The notes under the pieces were generated by a model. That model saw only the letters and a list, made by a program, of their open reading frames with translations. It searched no databases and was not told the origin of the DNA. From Amycolatopsis granulosa (GTDB taxonomy: Bacteria; Actinomycetota; Actinomycetes; Mycobacteriales; Pseudonocardiaceae): a stretch of DNA of 64,000 nucleotides. This document shows, in pieces, positions 1-8,303 of the stretch. How positions within the stretch are numbered: the first letter of the stretch is position 1; every line of letters starts with the position of its first letter. Where the stretch lies: positions 372,001 through 436,000 of the forward strand of contig NZ_JAANOV010000001.1 in NCBI RefSeq assembly GCF_011758745.1, in the 5' to 3' direction. The translations under genes and the position numbers were made by a program.

Positions 1-879
1 GTCGGGGTGGTCGAGTCCCGCGCCGCGGGCGGTCTCCCGCAGCAGGTTCCCGAGATCCCGGGAGGTCAGCGGGGTGCCGGTGCGGGTGGCGAACAGCCAG
101 CCGGACAGTCCGGCGACCGGGGTGCCTTCCCGGCGGGCGCGGGCGGTGAGGTAGTCGGTGAGCGCGAGGTCGGCGCGGCCCAGGATGTCGGCCGTCTTGC
201 GGTGGCCGCCCTTGTTGACGTAGCGCAGGACCCGGTGGCCGCGGTCGACGCCGAGGTCGCCGTCCGGGCCGCAGCGGGCGTGCAGGATCGCCCCGGACCG
301 CACGGCGGTGGTCGCCATGATCTCCAGGATGGCGAGGTTGCGCAGCGCGGCCTCGGTGCCGGCGCCGGCGGCGCGGCTCCGGGCGTGGCCGAGCAGGGCG
401 AGGAGTTCGTCGTGGGTCAGGGCCCGGGTCTGCGACTCCTGGTCCCGCTTGTGCCGGGGGACCAGCCGGGCGGGGTTGTCGTCGTGGGCCCGGTTGTTGA
501 TCAGCTCGGTGTACCAGGAGCTGACCGCCGCCAGACGCGCGTTGAAGGTGACGGGGCTGCCGGGGTCGAGCAGGGCGATCCAGTCCTTGACGTCGGCGAG
601 CCGGGCAGCCAGCGGGTCCACGCGGTGCCAGTCGCAGTAGGACAGCCACAACCCCAGTCCGCGCCAATAGGAACGGCGGGTCTGGTGGCTCTTCATCTCC
701 AGCAGCCACGACCGCGTCACCCCGCGCGGGCCGAGCTCGTCCGCCGGATCGTCGCGCAGCCCCGGCAGTTCGGCGACCAGCTCGGTCACCAGGCGCCGCA
801 GGACCGGTTTGTCCGGGGCGCGTGCGGGCATCGGCCGCGGCTCGTACGGCGCCAGCTCGACGGCGGGCCCAGCGTTCAT
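1..879 (-). CDS. tyrosine recombinase/integrase, C-terminus beyond window
   Basis: Site-specific DNA recombinase of the phage-integrase family. Read leftward from ATG at 879, the frame stays open for 293 codons to the window edge. A SAM-like core-binding region spans about residues 55-140 (it includes TRRSYWRGLGLW). The catalytic domain starts near residue 152. The motif TTAVRSGAIL carries the first catalytic arginine (about R194), and YVNKGGHRK carries the beta-hairpin lysine (about K223). The HxxR box and nucleophilic tyrosine should lie to the left of the window, so activity cannot be judged. It is divergent from the coiled-coil gene at 1218. Whether it moves an element or is a domesticated recombinase is open. 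Confidence 0.85.
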   Translation of the reverse strand, partial: MNAGPAVELAPYEPRPMPARAPDKPVLRRLVTELVAELPGLRDDPADELGPRGVTRSWLLEMKSHQTRRSYWRGLGLWLSYCDWHRVDPLAARLADVKDWIALLDPGSPVTFNARLAAVSSWYTELINNRAHDDNPARLVPRHKRDQESQTRALTHDELLALLGHARSRAAGAGTEAALRNLAILEIMATTAVRSGAILHARCGPDGDLGVDRGHRVLRYVNKGGHRKTADILGRADLALTDYLTARARREGTPVAGLSGWLFATRTGTPLTSRDLGNLLRETARGAGLDHPD

Positions 880-1217
880 GGCAGCACCATCCCGGTTCAC
901 GGCGATGCGGGTCAGGCTATCGCAGCTGCGGCCGCGTGCACCGGCGGCTCGCGCGCGGGCGGGGGTGGATGCGGTTGTCCTCCTGTCCGGTTGTCGTCAC
1001 CGCTGATCGGGCGCCGCCGCGGGTCTTGACTCGACCATCTCCGACCCCCGGGCATCCAGGTCGTTTCGTCACGGTGACGACCACCCAGTTTTCCGCGCTC
1101 AGGACGAGCTTGGAGAGGCCCGCGATAACCGTGATTATCGCGAGAGGCTGCTTGATCAAGATAGAGAACTCGAACCCGGGGTTTAGGTAATAAAACTCGA
1201 ACTGGTAACCTGCGGCT
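880..1217. promoter_or_regulatory. divergent control region with several palindromes
   Basis: This 338-bp gap between the recombinase and the coiled-coil gene is locally AT-richer than its surroundings, mainly from 1120 to 1210. It holds an inverted repeat with arms CGCGATAA (1121-1128) and TTATCGCG (1135-1142), flanked on both sides by the direct repeat GAGAGGC (1113-1119 and 1142-1148). A perfect 10-bp palindrome CTTGATCAAG lies at 1151-1160, and a 9-bp direct repeat AACTCGAAC occurs at 1167 and 1194. These look like protein-binding sites, either operators or recombinase arm sites. No ribosome binding site is obvious before 1218, so a leaderless message is possible. Confidence 0.5.
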
Positions 1218-2351
1218 ATGCCGGAAACACCACCCCCACCGCGCCGTGATGCAGCCGGGAACCGTGAGCCGATCAGTGACCCCGGGTTGTGCCGGTACTG
1301 CCGGCGCCACCCGCGCAAACAGCCCGGGCCACGCGGTGGCCGGCCCGGGGAGTACTGCACGACGGTGTGGGCGGTGGACGACCGCGGCCGGGAGGTGACG
1401 TGCGCGCGGCTGGACGAGGCGGAGCAGGTCTCGTTCGCCGCCTACGGGCCGGCGCTGCCCGGTCTGGACGTGGCGGCGGTGGGCCGGGACGTGAGCCGGG
1501 CGCTGGCGGAGATCACCCCGCTGCAGCGGACCCTCGCCACGCTCGACGAGCGGCTCGACGCGGAGGTGGCGGACGCGCGGGCGCGGGCCGCGCAGGCCGA
1601 CACCGCACGAGCCGACGCGGAGGCCAGGGCCGAGGCCGCCGAGCAGCGCGCCGCCGATGCGGACGCGGCCGCGGCGGAGGCGGCGGAGCGGGCATCGGCC
1701 GCACAGGCCCGGGCGGACGAGGCCGAGCAGCGGGCAGCGGCCGACCGGGCTCAGGCCCAGCGGGCCATCGCCGACCGGTTGACCGCCGAGGGCGAGATCC
1801 GGCAGCTGCGGGAACGACTCGACGAGCAGGCCGCCGAGCAGCAGCGCGCGACCGAAACCGCGGCGGCGCGCATCGAGGAGCTCACCGCGGCGGCCGCGGC
1901 CCGCGGCAGCGAAGCCGAGGCCGCGCACGCCCGGGCGCGGCAGCTGGAGACGGACCTGCGGGACCTCGCCACCCAGCACCACGCCGACCTCGAAGAGCTG
2001 CGTGCCCGGCACGAGCAGGCACTCGCCGCGGAGCGCGAGCGTCACAGCCAGGCGCACGACCAGTGGCAGTCCGAACGCGACGAGCAGATCGCCGGGCTCC
2101 GCGCCCAGCACGAGGCCGCACTGAGCGAGGCCCGGCACCGCGCCGCCGAACTGGCCACGGCAGCGGCCCGGGCGGACACCGCCGCCACGGAGGCTCGCGC
2201 CGCCGCCGCGGCCGCCGGTCGCACCGCCGAAGCGACCGCCGCGCGGCTGGCGGCGGTGCGGGAGGGTGTGCTGACAGCCCTGGCCGAGCCGCAGACCGAC
2301 CTGCCGGCCCGGTTGCGCGCCCTGCTCGCGGAGACGGCACCCCCGTCCTGA
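1218..2351 (+). CDS. Ala-rich coiled-coil protein with N-terminal Cys cluster
   Basis: Function not recognised. Residues 25-47 hold CRYC, a basic Gly/Arg/Pro stretch and EYC, with a further Cys near 62. This resembles a small zinc-binding or AT-hook-like DNA-contact module. From about residue 100 to the end the protein is a long Ala/Glu/Arg heptad-rich coiled coil (AEARAEAAEQRAADADAAAA is typical), as in KfrA-like or SMC-hinge-free partition proteins. There is no signal peptide or membrane segment. Divergence from a tyrosine recombinase suggests a DNA-associated role, possibly on the palindromes between them. A KfrA-type plasmid/element regulator is the best guess. Confidence 0.75.
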   Translation: MPETPPPPRRDAAGNREPISDPGLCRYCRRHPRKQPGPRGGRPGEYCTTVWAVDDRGREVTCARLDEAEQVSFAAYGPALPGLDVAAVGRDVSRALAEITPLQRTLATLDERLDAEVADARARAAQADTARADAEARAEAAEQRAADADAAAAEAAERASAAQARADEAEQRAAADRAQAQRAIADRLTAEGEIRQLRERLDEQAAEQQRATETAAARIEELTAAAAARGSEAEAAHARARQLETDLRDLATQHHADLEELRARHEQALAAERERHSQAHDQWQSERDEQIAGLRAQHEAALSEARHRAAELATAAARADTAATEARAAAAAAGRTAEATAARLAAVREGVLTALAEPQTDLPARLRALLAETAPPS

Positions 2352-2607
2352 CCTCTGCCCCCGCTGGTGTCCGCCCGGCGCGGGTGGTGCGGCTGGTCGT
2401 GCACCTGCCGCCGGCGGGCTGGAGTCCGACCGCGCAGCGCTGGGCGGGCCACCGTCCCGGTGGAGACTCGCTCGCCCGAACAAGATCCTCGCGTGGGGTC
2501 GAATCGGCGTCGGGCTCCTCGAGCGCTCCACGATCCCCAGCGCCTGGTGAGGAGGGGCCGCACACCTCCGACGTTGTCGGCCGGGGGCACCCGGGTGGGT
2601 CTCGTGG

Positions 2608-3753
2608 TCAGGCCAGGAGTGCGTCAGCGACGGTGTCGGCGATGGCCTGGGCTCCGGCGTCGTTGGGGTGGATGTGGTCGCCGCTGTCGTAGCCGGGGTG
2701 CAGGGCGGCGGGTGCGGCGGGGTCGCGGAGTGCCCGGTCGAGGTCGGCGACCGCGTCGTAGGCCTCGTTGGTGCGGATCCACTGGTTGAGCCGCCGGCGC
2801 ATGCTCTGGGCTTCGGGGGTGTCGAACCCGGGTCCCGCTCCGGCGGCGCCGGCGAACGGGGTGACGGTCGCGATGATGGGCCTGATCCCGTGCCGGCGGG
2901 CGCGGGTGGCGAGCGCCGAGAGTGCGCCGATGAGGTCGGTGACCGGGAGCGCGGGCTCGTTCAGCATCCCGGGCAGGCCGATGTCGTTGAGGCCGAGCTG
3001 GACGACGACGTGGGTCACCCCGGGGGCCGCGAGCACGTCGCGGTCGAACCGGCCGGTGCCGCGTTCGCCGAAGACGTCGCTGAGCAGCCGGTTGCCGGCG
3101 ATGCCGAGGTTGAGCACGGTGGCTCCGGCGGGGTGGAGGCGGCGGGCGAGCAGATCGGGGTAGCGGCGGTGGGTGCCCGGCGTGGTGCCCACCCCGTCGG
3201 TGAGGGAGTCGCCGAAGGCCGCCACCACCGGCTCCCCGGCCGGGCCGAGAACGTCGATGCCGGTGAGGAAGAACCGCGACTCCACCGGTTCGGGCTCGGG
3301 CAGGTCGGGGTGGGCGACGGCGTCACCAGGGCCGACGTAACCGGTCCGCAGGGCGAACGGGTGGTAGTCGCCCGGCCCGGTGGCAGCGGCGTGGTAGCTG
3401 CTGAGGACCAGGTCGGCGCCGGCTGCCGTGGGGAGGTCGACCGGGTCGCTGATCGCTTCCCGCCCGGGCGGGATCGTCACCTGGTGCGCGCCGCCGAAGG
3501 TGACCGCGGTGTCGGTGCCGGGCACGATCGCGGCTGCGGTGCGGTGTGCTGCCACCCGGAGGCGGGCGATGATCAGCGGGTCCTTGCCGTAGTGGTTGCC
3601 GAGCCGGACCCGTAGCCGGGTCCCCGCGCCGCCGACCCGCACGACCTGGCGGAGGGTCTGGTCGTGGAACCCGCGCGGCGGGTGGATGAGGGTCAGCGGT
3701 TCGTGGGGACTGACGGGCGCGGAGCGGAACACCGCCCTCCAGCGGGAGGTCAT
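2608..3753 (-). CDS. SGNH/GDSL hydrolase with N-terminal accessory domain
   Basis: Likely esterase or acyl-carbohydrate esterase of the SGNH fold. The first 160 or so residues form an accessory beta-rich domain. Block I is GDSLTDGVG (nucleophile about S183), block III is LGLND, and block V is DHIHPND near the C-terminus, so Ser, Gly, Asn and His/Asp are all present. At 381 aa it fits two-domain actinobacterial GDSL proteins. No signal peptide is visible, so it is probably cytosolic. It ends the leftward run MFS-SDR-hydrolase, 3 bp after the SDR stop, so it is probably co-transcribed with them. Substrate unknown. Confidence 0.85.
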   Translation of the reverse strand: MTSRWRAVFRSAPVSPHEPLTLIHPPRGFHDQTLRQVVRVGGAGTRLRVRLGNHYGKDPLIIARLRVAAHRTAAAIVPGTDTAVTFGGAHQVTIPPGREAISDPVDLPTAAGADLVLSSYHAAATGPGDYHPFALRTGYVGPGDAVAHPDLPEPEPVESRFFLTGIDVLGPAGEPVVAAFGDSLTDGVGTTPGTHRRYPDLLARRLHPAGATVLNLGIAGNRLLSDVFGERGTGRFDRDVLAAPGVTHVVVQLGLNDIGLPGMLNEPALPVTDLIGALSALATRARRHGIRPIIATVTPFAGAAGAGPGFDTPEAQSMRRRLNQWIRTNEAYDAVADLDRALRDPAAPAALHPGYDSGDHIHPNDAGAQAIADTVADALLA

Positions 3754-3756
3754 GGA

Positions 3757-4563
3757 TCAGTTCTCCGATCGGTGCAGCAGGTGGCCGGTGAGGTCGTGGA
3801 GGCGGTGGGCGGCGCCGGGGTCGAAGGAAGGGTGGTCGAGGCTGATCGGGTCGAAGCGCAGGAACGCGCTGAGCGGCGCCGCCGGCGGGGCGTCGATGCG
3901 GGCCGCGATCGGCTTGATGCCGTCCTGCACGGGCCGGCCGTGCCGTTTCAGGGCGGCGACGTGGGCAGCGGTGGCCGCGTCGTACTGGCCGGCGAACCCG
4001 GTCGCGACCGGGCCGGGGTTGACGAGCACGTACCGGGTGCGTGAGGTGGCGTGGCGGGCGGCGTAGGCGACGCCGAGCAGGTCGTTGGCCCGGCCGGCCT
4101 GCATCTGCGCGGCGACCCCGTCGTAGCCGTGTTCGAGCATGAGGTCGTCCCAGTGGACACGGCCCATCGGGACGCCGGGCCCGGACACGTTGACGATGAC
4201 GCCGGGCTCGTCGAGGCCGTGGCTGAGCAGGAACCGGCTCAGGTACTCCAGCGCGAAGGTCCCCTCGAACCCCTCGGCGGTGACGAACCGGTCCGAGCGG
4301 AAGTACCGGGCGCACAGCACCAGGGCGTCCACGACCGGGTGCCGGGTGTTGATCCGCTCGAGGACCCGCAGGTTCTCGCTGACCAGGCTCAGGTCCGCCG
4401 CGATGAACTCGGCGCCGGGGAGGGCGGCGGCCTTGGCGGCGTCGCGGCCGACGACGATGACGGTGTCGCCCCGGTCCAGATGGGTGCGGGCGAGGGCGTG
4501 GCCCATCCCGTCGGTGCCGCCGGTGATCACGATCGTCTTGGCGCGGCTCTCGGGGTGGATCAC
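3757..4563 (-). CDS. divergent SDR-family protein
   Basis: Short-chain dehydrogenase fold: the N-terminus TIVITGGTDGMGHALA holds the glycine-rich nucleotide motif, and GVIVNVSG marks the beta-5 serine region. The usual active-site YxxxK is not visible: the expected stretch reads QMQAGRAND, with Met and Arg in place of Tyr and Lys. It may therefore be a non-catalytic or altered SDR. The GTG start at 4563 overlaps the MFS stop by 4 nt (GTGA) and has GGAAGG upstream, indicating translational coupling. 268 aa. It lies in the TetR-controlled operon starting at 5987. Confidence 0.8.
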   Translation of the reverse strand: MIHPESRAKTIVITGGTDGMGHALARTHLDRGDTVIVVGRDAAKAAALPGAEFIAADLSLVSENLRVLERINTRHPVVDALVLCARYFRSDRFVTAEGFEGTFALEYLSRFLLSHGLDEPGVIVNVSGPGVPMGRVHWDDLMLEHGYDGVAAQMQAGRANDLLGVAYAARHATSRTRYVLVNPGPVATGFAGQYDAATAAHVAALKRHGRPVQDGIKPIAARIDAPPAAPLSAFLRFDPISLDHPSFDPGAAHRLHDLTGHLLHRSEN

Positions 4564-5987
4564 CGGGTGATCCTTCCGGACATGGCGGGTTGCGCGGCAG
4601 GCGCGGCCGGGCGGCCGGGCAGCAGTGGAACGGCGGCCAGGATCACCGCGAGCACGCCGGCGGTGAGCCAGAAGACACCCTGCACGCCGGTGAGCGGGTC
4701 GTCGGAGGTCTGCAAGATCAGGGTGACCACGGCGACACCGAGGGCCGCGCCGAGCTGGTTGAGCATGTAGAGCACCGAACTGCCCTGGGCGACCATCGGA
4801 CCGGGCAGGCTGCGGTACAGCGACCCCATCGTGGGGGCGCTGAACAACCCCATCCCCAGGCCGAGCGTGAGCGCGACCACCACCGGCCACGTCTCGGCCG
4901 TGCTGGTGCCGACGCGGGTGAAGGCCAGCGCTGCGGCCAGTGCCAGCGCCGCGCCGCCGGTGGCCAGGCCGCGGGGGCCGACCCGGTCCGACAGCCGTCC
5001 GGCCAGCGGCATCGAGATCGCGCCACCGAGCCCCACCGGTGCCATCAGCAGCGCGGCGGCGAACACGCCGTGCCCGTGCGCCCGCTGGTAGTACAGCGGC
5101 AGGACGAACAGCGCGGCGAAGTTGGCCAGCCCGCCCAGCCCCATGATCGCCACGCTCGCGCTGAATCCGCGGCTGCCGAACAGCCGCAGGTCGATCAGCG
5201 GCGGGACACTTCGGCGGCGCCGGGCGTGCGCGGTGTAGCAGGCCAGAAGCACCGCGCCGGCCACCAGCGGGAGCAGCGCCTGCCAGGTGGTGAACGCCGA
5301 CCGTTCGGCTGCCTGCGACAGCGCCAGGACCACGGCGGCGAACCCGGGGGCGAGCAGGGCCAGGCCGAGCACGTCCAGCCCGGGGCGCGCGCCTTCGGCC
5401 GCGGGGTCGGCGGGCAGGACGCGCACCGCGAGCACCAGGGCGGCCAGCCCGACGGGCACGCTGAGCAGGAACATCCACCGCCAGTCCAAGCTGTCGAGGA
5501 CGGCGCCGCCGGCGATCGGGCCGAGCACCGGGCCGAGCGAAAGCACCACGCCCATCAGGCCCATCACGCGCCCGGCCCGTGCGGGACCGGCAGCGCGGGC
5601 GAGCAGGATCAGCACCAGCGGGTCGAGGAGCCCGGCGCCGATGCCCTGCACCGTGCGGAAGGCGATCAGGCTGCCGACGTCCCACGCCAGGCCCGCGGCC
5701 AGCGCGCCGACCGCGAACACCGCCAGGCCCGCCAGCCACAGCCGCCGGCCACCGAACCGGTCGACCGCCCACGTGGTGAAGGGGATCGTGGCGGTGACCG
5801 CGAGCAGGAATCCGGTCGAGGCCCAGCCGACCGTGCTGAGCGAGGCGCCGAGCTCGCCGGCCAGGGTCCCGGTCGCCACCGCCGCCATCGAGCTGTTCAG
5901 GATGCCCAGCAATCCGCCGAGCAGGACCACGCCGATCGTGGCCAGCAGCCGGGCGTCCAGGCGGTCATCCGCACTAGTTGAACTCAT
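4560..5987 (-). CDS. MFS drug-efflux transporter, DHA2-like
   Basis: Inner-membrane proton-driven exporter of the EmrB/QacA type. 475 aa with about 14 hydrophobic segments. The first helix ends in LLGGLLGILNSSMAAVA, and the loop between helices 2 and 3 contains DRFGGRRLW, the MFS motif A region. Helix 5 has the antiporter-type stretch GVVLSLGPVLGPIAGG. The ATG at 5987 was chosen because it starts MSSTSADD and sits inside a TetR-type operator. First gene of a leftward operon with an SDR and a GDSL hydrolase, divergent from the TetR gene at 6066. Probably repressed by that TetR; substrate unknown. Confidence 0.88.
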   Translation of the reverse strand: MSSTSADDRLDARLLATIGVVLLGGLLGILNSSMAAVATGTLAGELGASLSTVGWASTGFLLAVTATIPFTTWAVDRFGGRRLWLAGLAVFAVGALAAGLAWDVGSLIAFRTVQGIGAGLLDPLVLILLARAAGPARAGRVMGLMGVVLSLGPVLGPIAGGAVLDSLDWRWMFLLSVPVGLAALVLAVRVLPADPAAEGARPGLDVLGLALLAPGFAAVVLALSQAAERSAFTTWQALLPLVAGAVLLACYTAHARRRRSVPPLIDLRLFGSRGFSASVAIMGLGGLANFAALFVLPLYYQRAHGHGVFAAALLMAPVGLGGAISMPLAGRLSDRVGPRGLATGGAALALAAALAFTRVGTSTAETWPVVVALTLGLGMGLFSAPTMGSLYRSLPGPMVAQGSSVLYMLNQLGAALGVAVVTLILQTSDDPLTGVQGVFWLTAGVLAVILAAVPLLPGRPAAPAAQPAMSGRITR

Positions 5988-6048
5988 GGGTTCAACATAG
6001 TGGCCTAGTCGGTTCACCCACAACCATTGGGTTCGCAAAGTTGAACCC
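5977..6048. promoter_or_regulatory. two TetR-type operators between MFS and tetR genes
   Basis: Two 20-bp inverted repeats lie in the divergent gap. The first, 5977-5996, has arms GTTGAAC and GTTCAAC around 6 bp and covers the MFS start codon. The second, 6029-6048, has arms GGGTTC and GAACCC around 8 bp. Both contain the half-site TGGGTTCAAC, one on each strand. This layout would allow one TetR protein to control both genes. Confidence 0.7.
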
Positions 6049-6065
6049 AGAAGTACAATCAGTGC

Positions 6066-6758
6066 ATGGTGACGAGGCGTGGCGGCAGCGACCGGCGGCA
6101 GGCGATACTCCAGGGCGCGTTCACCGTGTTCGCGCGCCGCGGCTACGCCCAGGCGTGCGTCAAGGAGGTGGCCGCCGAGGCGGGCGTGGCCAAGCCCACC
6201 GTCTACAACCACCTCACCGACAAGGCGACCCTGTTCCGGCACGCGATGCAGGCCACGGCGCAGAGCGTCCTGGACGAGCGGCTCGCCGCCCTCGACCCGC
6301 TCAAGGACGCGAGCGGCGATCTGCGCGCCGCCCTGCAGGACGTCGGGCACACGCTGCTGCGGCTGCACACCGAGGACCGCGCTTGTGCGCTGCGCCGCCT
6401 GCTCTACTCGGAGATCACCCGGTTTCCCGACGTGCTGGAGATCGTCACGGAGAGCGGGCCGCACCGCCTCGTCCAGGCACTGGCCGACCGGTTCGCCCGC
6501 CTCGCGCTCGCCGGACGGCTCCGCATCACCGATCCCGACCTGGCCGCCGAGCAGTTCCTCGCCCTGCTCACCGGCCCGCTGGAGGCCCGCACCCGGATGG
6601 GCACCCGCCCGATCGACGACACCGCACTACTGGAGCTGGCCCGCGCCGCCGTCGACGCCTTCCTGCGGATCTTCGGCCCGCCGGACACCACCGACGCGGG
6701 GACCGGCATGTCCGCAGTGGCCGGTTCGGACGACCGGGCCCGCCCCGCCGGGAGTTAG
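6066..6758 (+). CDS. TetR/AcrR family repressor
   Basis: DNA-binding repressor. The N-terminal helix-turn-helix spans about residues 12-58 (VAAEAGVAKPTVYNHLTDKA is the recognition region), followed by a ligand-binding domain with a TetR_C-like region. 230 aa, slightly long for the family because of a polar tail rich in Asp, Gly and Ala. It is divergent from the MFS-SDR-GDSL operon, with two matching inverted repeats in the gap, so it probably represses both itself and the exporter. The inducer is presumably an exported compound (inference). Confidence 0.9.
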   Translation: MVTRRGGSDRRQAILQGAFTVFARRGYAQACVKEVAAEAGVAKPTVYNHLTDKATLFRHAMQATAQSVLDERLAALDPLKDASGDLRAALQDVGHTLLRLHTEDRACALRRLLYSEITRFPDVLEIVTESGPHRLVQALADRFARLALAGRLRITDPDLAAEQFLALLTGPLEARTRMGTRPIDDTALLELARAAVDAFLRIFGPPDTTDAGTGMSAVAGSDDRARPAGS

Positions 6759-6833
6759 GCCATCCGGGTGCGCTCGTCCGGCCCGGGCGACGATCCGCGG
6801 GCCGGACGAGCGTGGGCCCGCGGCCGTCGAAGG

Positions 6834-7706
6834 TCAGCGGGAGCCCGGCGTCCATCCGCTGGTGCCGAGCCAGGACCGGAGGCTGGCGAGCGTCGGGTGG
6901 TGGCGACGCAGCGCCGGCACATCGGCGCGGTAGCCCTCGCGGTCGAACCAGCCGAACATCGCGGCCATCTCCGTGCTGATCGCCTGCAACTGTTCGATCG
7001 GCTGCTGCTCGTACCGCGCGGGGATACCGGTCACCTGGGCGAAGACCTCGGCCATCTGCGGCCCGGTGAGTTCGTCCCCGGCGAGCTCGATCTGCCGCCC
7101 GATCCACTGCGCGGGGTCGTCGAACGCGTCCGCGGCGAACACCCCGATGTCGGCGGTGGCGATCAACTGCAGCGGAACCTCGGGCCGCAGCCACAGGCCC
7201 AGTACGAGCTCGCCGTCCACGAGCCGGGGGCCGACGTCGTGGAAGCCGTCGTAGAACATGGCCGGCCGCAACACGGTCGCCGGCAGGCCGAGTGCCTCGA
7301 TGTGCTGCTCGACCTGCCACTTGCTGTCGAAATGCGGCACGCCGCTGTCCCGCTCCGCCCCGCCCACCGAGCTGTACACCAGGTGCGCCACCCGCGCTCG
7401 CGCCGCGGCGTCGGCCACCGCCTTGCCCTGCCGTTCCTCCGCCGCGACCCCACCGGGTCCCTGGAACGTCTGCACGCTGAACACGCCCCGCACCCCGCGC
7501 ATGGCCGCTGCCAGCGACTCCGGATCGTCCAGGTCGCCGTGCACCAGCTGTGCGCCCGCGGCGGCCAGTTCCCGCGCCGCGGGAGCCTCCGCATCGCGCA
7601 CCAGTGCGTGCACGGTGCGACCCCGCCGCAGCAGCTCCCGCGCCACCGCGCCGCCTTGCCGACCCGTGCCGCCGATCACCAGGATCGGCTCGTTGTTCTC
7701 CGCCAT
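6834..7706 (-). CDS. NmrA-like NAD(P)-binding protein
   Basis: Atypical SDR of the NmrA/HSCARG group. The N-terminus ILVIGGTGRQGGAVA holds the GxxGxxG dinucleotide motif; VYSSVGGAERDSGVPH and HFDSKWQVE match the family's central region. These proteins often sense NADPH/NADP+ or act as quinone reductases. The ATG at 7706 has GAGGAGG 8 nt upstream. 290 aa. It is divergent from a MarR gene with CTTG-N6-CAAG boxes in between, so it is probably the target of that regulator. Confidence 0.85.
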   Translation of the reverse strand: MAENNEPILVIGGTGRQGGAVARELLRRGRTVHALVRDAEAPAARELAAAGAQLVHGDLDDPESLAAAMRGVRGVFSVQTFQGPGGVAAEERQGKAVADAAARARVAHLVYSSVGGAERDSGVPHFDSKWQVEQHIEALGLPATVLRPAMFYDGFHDVGPRLVDGELVLGLWLRPEVPLQLIATADIGVFAADAFDDPAQWIGRQIELAGDELTGPQMAEVFAQVTGIPARYEQQPIEQLQAISTEMAAMFGWFDREGYRADVPALRRHHPTLASLRSWLGTSGWTPGSR

Positions 7707-7724
7707 CACACGCCTCCTCGAGCT

Positions 7725-7817
7725 GCTTGGTACCGCAAGCATATTACTTGTTGTGCCAAGTTTATGGATGGGTGTGACGAAGCCCGGGCTGCTACCGGTA
7801 TGGTTGTCGTGCCAAGT
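7725..7817. promoter_or_regulatory. MarR-type operator boxes
   Basis: Two inverted repeats of the form CTTG-N6-CAAG occur at 7725-7740 (GCTTG/CAAGC) and 7746-7761 (ACTTG/CAAGT). Their starts are 21 bp apart, that is on the same helix face. A third, degenerate copy (TTGTCGTGCCAAGT) lies at 7804-7817. They sit between the divergent NmrA-like and MarR genes and are the likely MarR binding sites. Confidence 0.65.
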
Positions 7818-7841
7818 AATGGGGGAGACGGGGAGTTGCGC

Positions 7842-8288
7842 GTGGTCGAACAGGGCGAAATCAGCCGCGGTATCGCGGCCGTTGCCCGGGCACATCTGGC
7901 GGTGGCCGGGCGGCTCCTGCGGGAGTGTGGCCTCTACCCGGGGCAGGAGCTGCTGCTGATGCGGCTGTGGGAGAACGACCACCGATCGCAGACCGAGCTC
8001 GCCCGGGCGCTCGACCTCGACCTGTCCACCGTGAGCCGGACCGTGCAGGCACTGGAGCGCAACGGGTTCGTCGTCCGCGGCTCGTCGCAGACCGATCGCC
8101 GGTCGGTGATCGTCTCGCTCACTCCGGCCGGTCGCGGGCTACGCCCGGCCGTCGAGCGGATGTGGGCCGCGCTGGACGCCGCCACGACCGCCGGACTGTC
8201 CGACCGTCAGCAGGCGGACCTGCTGCGCTTGCTGCGGCGCGTGGAACGCAACCTGCTCAACGCCGACAGCGCGTCCGCCGGCACCTGA
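7842..8288 (+). CDS. MarR family transcriptional regulator
   Basis: Winged-helix regulator of about 148 aa. The core reads LARALDLDLSTVSRTVQAL (recognition helix) and SSQTDRRSVIVSLT (wing). The frame is open upstream to an ATG at 7800, but that start lacks a ribosome binding site and would put an operator copy inside the gene. GTG 7842, with GGGGAG 6 nt before it, is preferred; TTG 7836 is also possible. It is divergent from the NmrA-like gene and probably represses it in response to a small aromatic or redox-active ligand (family inference). Confidence 0.85.
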   Translation: MVEQGEISRGIAAVARAHLAVAGRLLRECGLYPGQELLLMRLWENDHRSQTELARALDLDLSTVSRTVQALERNGFVVRGSSQTDRRSVIVSLTPAGRGLRPAVERMWAALDAATTAGLSDRQQADLLRLLRRVERNLLNADSASAGT

Positions 8289-8303
8289 CCGCCGGCCTCC
8301 TGC

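Noticed and set aside
7-1029. 340-codon open frame on the + strand
   Set aside because: It is antisense to the tyrosine recombinase, whose minus frame shows catalytic-domain motifs. High GC content keeps the shadow frame open.
912-2531. 539-codon minus frame over the coiled-coil gene
   Set aside because: Low-complexity Gly/Arg/Pro translation, no motifs; runs through both flanking gaps. The + frame has consistent coiled-coil heptads and third-position GC.
3757-5772. Apparent 671-residue fusion ending in an SDR
   Set aside because: The N-terminal two thirds are an out-of-frame reading of the MFS gene; the SDR starts at GTG 4563 coupled to the MFS stop.
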